Shown: piece by piece, positions 14,334 through 14,376 of the stretch | Numbering within the stretch: position 1 is the first letter of the stretch | How the letters are laid out: every line of letters begins with the position of its first letter | Assembly: GCA_964498785.1 (NCBI GenBank) | Contig: CAZCJL010000154.1 | Location: forward strand, 1-14,376 | Direction of reading: 5' to 3' | DNA: 14,376 bases | Source of the DNA: Mariaggregatimicrobium sp964498785 | GTDB lineage: Bacteria; Zhuqueibacterota; Zhuqueibacteria; Thermofontimicrobiales; Thiofontviventaceae | Translations under genes and position numbers: made by a program | The notes under the pieces: generated by a model | Seen by the model: the letters and a program-made list of their open reading frames with translations, nothing else | The model's database searches: none | Told to the model about the DNA's origin: nothing

Positions 14334-14376
14334 TCAATAATTGATGGTGTGCATCAAAGCTTTCGGATTCTCTTTA
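14334..14376 (-). CDS. 3' end of an upstream frame abutting the transporter start (partial)
   Basis: From the window edge an open frame on the - strand encodes ENPKALMHTINY after a lysine and ends with TGA at 14336-14334, in the same frame as and immediately before the transporter ATG. It may be the end of a separate gene translated together with the transporter, or the 5' part of one longer gene interrupted by a stop codon. Thirteen codons are too few to identify it. Confidence 0.3.
   Translation of the reverse strand, partial: KENPKALMHTINY

Overview
The window most likely comes from an FCB-group bacterium, near Calditrichota, KSB1 or Bacteroidota. This is inferred from a secreted protein whose C-terminal sorting domain carries the NYPNPFN motif, from membrane-envelope genes of Gram-negative type, and from Bacteroidota-like cargo genes at the left end. 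No rRNA or other phylogenetic marker is present, so the placement is tentative. I see no tRNA, rRNA or CRISPR array.

Left third (1-4138, all + strand): this part looks like a gene-cassette array. Three ORFs with signs of foreign origin (a class I methyltransferase and two exported nucleoside-hydrolase-family proteins) sit between four copies of a repeat of about 130 bp with inverted ends (119-247, 1090-1226, 1421-1552, 2609-2739). The repeats have TAAC-type left ends, GTTAGC-type right ends, a conserved right arm and long imperfect palindromy. These are properties of integron attC sites. One interval between repeats holds no credible gene. No integrase is in the window, so an integron is an inference; the other reading is a dispersed palindromic repeat family.

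Middle (4139-7183): a scar-like stretch contains an inverted pair of CACAGAGG-type dispersed repeats and the 3' end of an IS66-type transposase. It is followed by a well-expressed-looking gene for a secreted protein with a type IX secretion C-terminal domain, preceded by a near-perfect Shine-Dalgarno sequence. Downstream lie more dispersed repeats, with inverted, tandem and direct copies.

Right half (7184-14376, all - strand): reading in the direction of transcription from the right edge, there is a partial ORF end, a VIT1/CCC1-type transporter, a gap of about 500 bp with one perfect operator-like palindrome, sfsA, and a two-gene sensor kinase / NtrC-type sigma-54 activator operon with an 8-bp overlap. 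Then comes an unusual envelope protein that joins a signal peptide, a beta-barrel, a coiled coil and CpoB/YbgF-like TPRs, closed by a strong rho-independent terminator. Last is an SGNH/GDSL hydrolase with two competing start sites, one exported and one cytoplasmic. This half looks like ordinary chromosomal envelope and regulatory genes; the left third looks accessory.
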